Below are positions 15,243 to 16,219 of a stretch of 16,219 nucleotides of DNA, in pieces. Source of the DNA: Candidatus Hydrogenedentota bacterium (lineage in GTDB: Bacteria; Hydrogenedentota; Hydrogenedentia; Hydrogenedentales; SLHB01); NCBI GenBank assembly GCA_003557825.1, contig PWNM01000556.1, positions 1 through 16,219 of the forward strand, written 5' to 3'. The position numbers and the translations under genes were made by a program. The notes beneath the pieces were generated by a model, which saw nothing but the letters and a program-made list of their open reading frames with translations, made no database searches and had not been told where the DNA came from. Each line of letters opens with the position of its first letter. Position 1 is the stretch's first letter.

Positions 15243-16219
15243 CTACGCGCGCGTAACGGACCTCCTCCGGCGCACCAGTACCGGAATTGCCGCAGCCATC
15301 AGCGCCAGGGGAATCCCCAACAGGATGGGCCACTGCAACGCCAGGATGATCGGTTCCAGAGCCAGTCGAACGACCAGCGCCAGCACCGGGCTTTCCGCTA
15401 TAACATCGGCCACCGGCGGACTGACAGCATAATAACCGTCCACCAGCGCCGCGCCCAACGCGCTCTTCAATAATACGCCATCACGGAATCCGCGCAATAC
15501 ATCCAGCCGCGCCTCCGTGGTGGTTCCGTAGGCGGCCGTGGCGATGAAGCACGGCTGCTCCGGCAACAGGCCGCGGGGACCGTCGGCCGGGGGATTCGAG
15601 AAGGTAAAGCCGCCTTCGCGGGTCACGGACAGATCCGTGGTCGTGTTGCGTACCAACACATCCAACGCGCCGGTCTGGGCCAAGCCGCCCGAGGGGATCG
15701 CCACCAATATCCGGGTAGGCTCCCATTCGACAACGCGCATCCGCGTGCTGCCGAAGAACACCTCAGGCTCATCATAACGGGTCCCGATGATCTCGATGGG
15801 GAAGGTGCTGGGACCGCCCCGGTTGGGGGAGATCGACGAGATGGTAGGCGCATTGCCAACGACATCGTCGATGTAGTCATCCCATTCGTCCTCCGGCAAT
15901 ACGGTGAACTGCGACCATGTGGCGGACCGGCCGGTGGTCGTACGGGTGACCCGCAACGTGAGCGGCTCGCTCAGGGATGTTCCCCCGGGGATCCGAGCCG
16001 AAATGGCCGAGCTGGTAGCGGATTCGACCTGCAAAATCGTACCGCCGAGTTCGACCCGCGGCGAGGTTCCGAAATTGGCGCCTCGAATTTCGAGCACCAA
16101 ACCGCCCGAAGGAACCGTTGCAGGCAGCACCGTCGGATCGACGCTCGTAATGGTCGGATCCGAAGGAACCGGTTGCGGCGCGCTGATCTGAATCGGATTG
16201 GTCCGCCGCGCCTGTTGCG
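15243..16219 (-). CDS. Exported TIG-repeat protein with C-terminal CFI-box (5' end missing)
   Basis: The frame is open to the window edge, so the start lies outside; a GTG at 16130 is internal. Two IPT/TIG immunoglobulin-like repeats are visible. The first starts PTITSVDPTVLPATVPSGG, ahead of GANFG; the second starts PTISSISPNRGG. Such repeats are found in cell-surface and secreted proteins. The C-terminus is a clear CFI-box: CFIATAAYGT, then RGFRDGVLL and ALVDGYY, followed by a hydrophobic helix and a final VRRRR patch. This box-helix-Arg order looks like other C-terminal sorting signals (GlyGly-CTERM, MYXO-CTERM type), but its processing is not established as far as I know. It is in the same orientation as the next gene, which carries a degenerate copy of the same box. 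Confidence 0.85.
   Translation of the reverse strand, partial: QQARRTNPIQISAPQPVPSDPTITSVDPTVLPATVPSGGLVLEIRGANFGTSPRVELGGTILQVESATSSAISARIPGGTSLSEPLTLRVTRTTTGRSATWSQFTVLPEDEWDDYIDDVVGNAPTISSISPNRGGPSTFPIEIIGTRYDEPEVFFGSTRMRVVEWEPTRILVAIPSGGLAQTGALDVLVRNTTTDLSVTREGGFTFSNPPADGPRGLLPEQPCFIATAAYGTTTEARLDVLRGFRDGVLLKSALGAALVDGYYAVSPPVADVIAESPVLALVVRLALEPIILALQWPILLGIPLALMAAAIPVLVRRRRSVTRA

Overview
The window (about 56% GC by eye) comes from a diderm (Gram-negative type) bacterium. It carries an almost complete type II secretion system (T2SS) operon, and every confidently called gene lies on the minus strand, so transcription runs from high to low coordinates. No taxonomic marker gene is present. 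The combination of CFI-box, TIG and matrixin-like exported proteins is known to me from deltaproteobacterial and PVC-adjacent or candidate-phylum (for example Hydrogenedentes-like) genomes, but that assignment is only a guess.

Layout in transcription order. (1) 16219-15243: the 3' part of an exported protein with at least two IPT/TIG beta-sandwich repeats and a C-terminal 'CFI-box', transmembrane helix and Arg-rich end. (2) 15242-15135: a short intergenic stretch with two stem-loops, one of them 45 nt long and ending two bases before the ribosome binding site of the next gene. (3) 15134-12750: a 794-residue exported protein made of a matrixin-type metalloprotease fold whose zinc ligands are all replaced, a second degenerate CFI-box, two membrane segments and a further exported domain. 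It looks like a fusion of two proteins. (4) 12749-12491: noncoding, with a perfect 12-bp hairpin (12692-12722) that probably ends the upstream transcript. (5) 12490-473: gspC-D-E-F-G-H-I-J-K-L-M in the canonical order. The junctions H/I, I/J, J/K and K/L are each an exact 4-base ATGA overlap. (6) 472-1: noncoding DNA with a strong leftward sigma70-type promoter and the likely first 12 codons of another minus-strand gene at the window edge. On the plus strand there is a perfect Shine-Dalgarno sequence before a 10-codon reading frame.

How the genes work together: GspC links the inner-membrane platform (GspF, GspL, GspM) to the outer-membrane secretin GspD. The ATPase GspE drives assembly of a pseudopilus of GspG capped by GspH-I-J-K, which pushes folded periplasmic proteins out through GspD. 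The prepilin peptidase GspO, needed to process five of these proteins, is not in the window. The two exported proteins just upstream share a C-terminal-type CFI-box module. I infer that they may be clients or surface partners of this T2SS, which would make the CFI-box plus membrane helix plus Arg patch a sorting signal. The sequence alone does not prove this.
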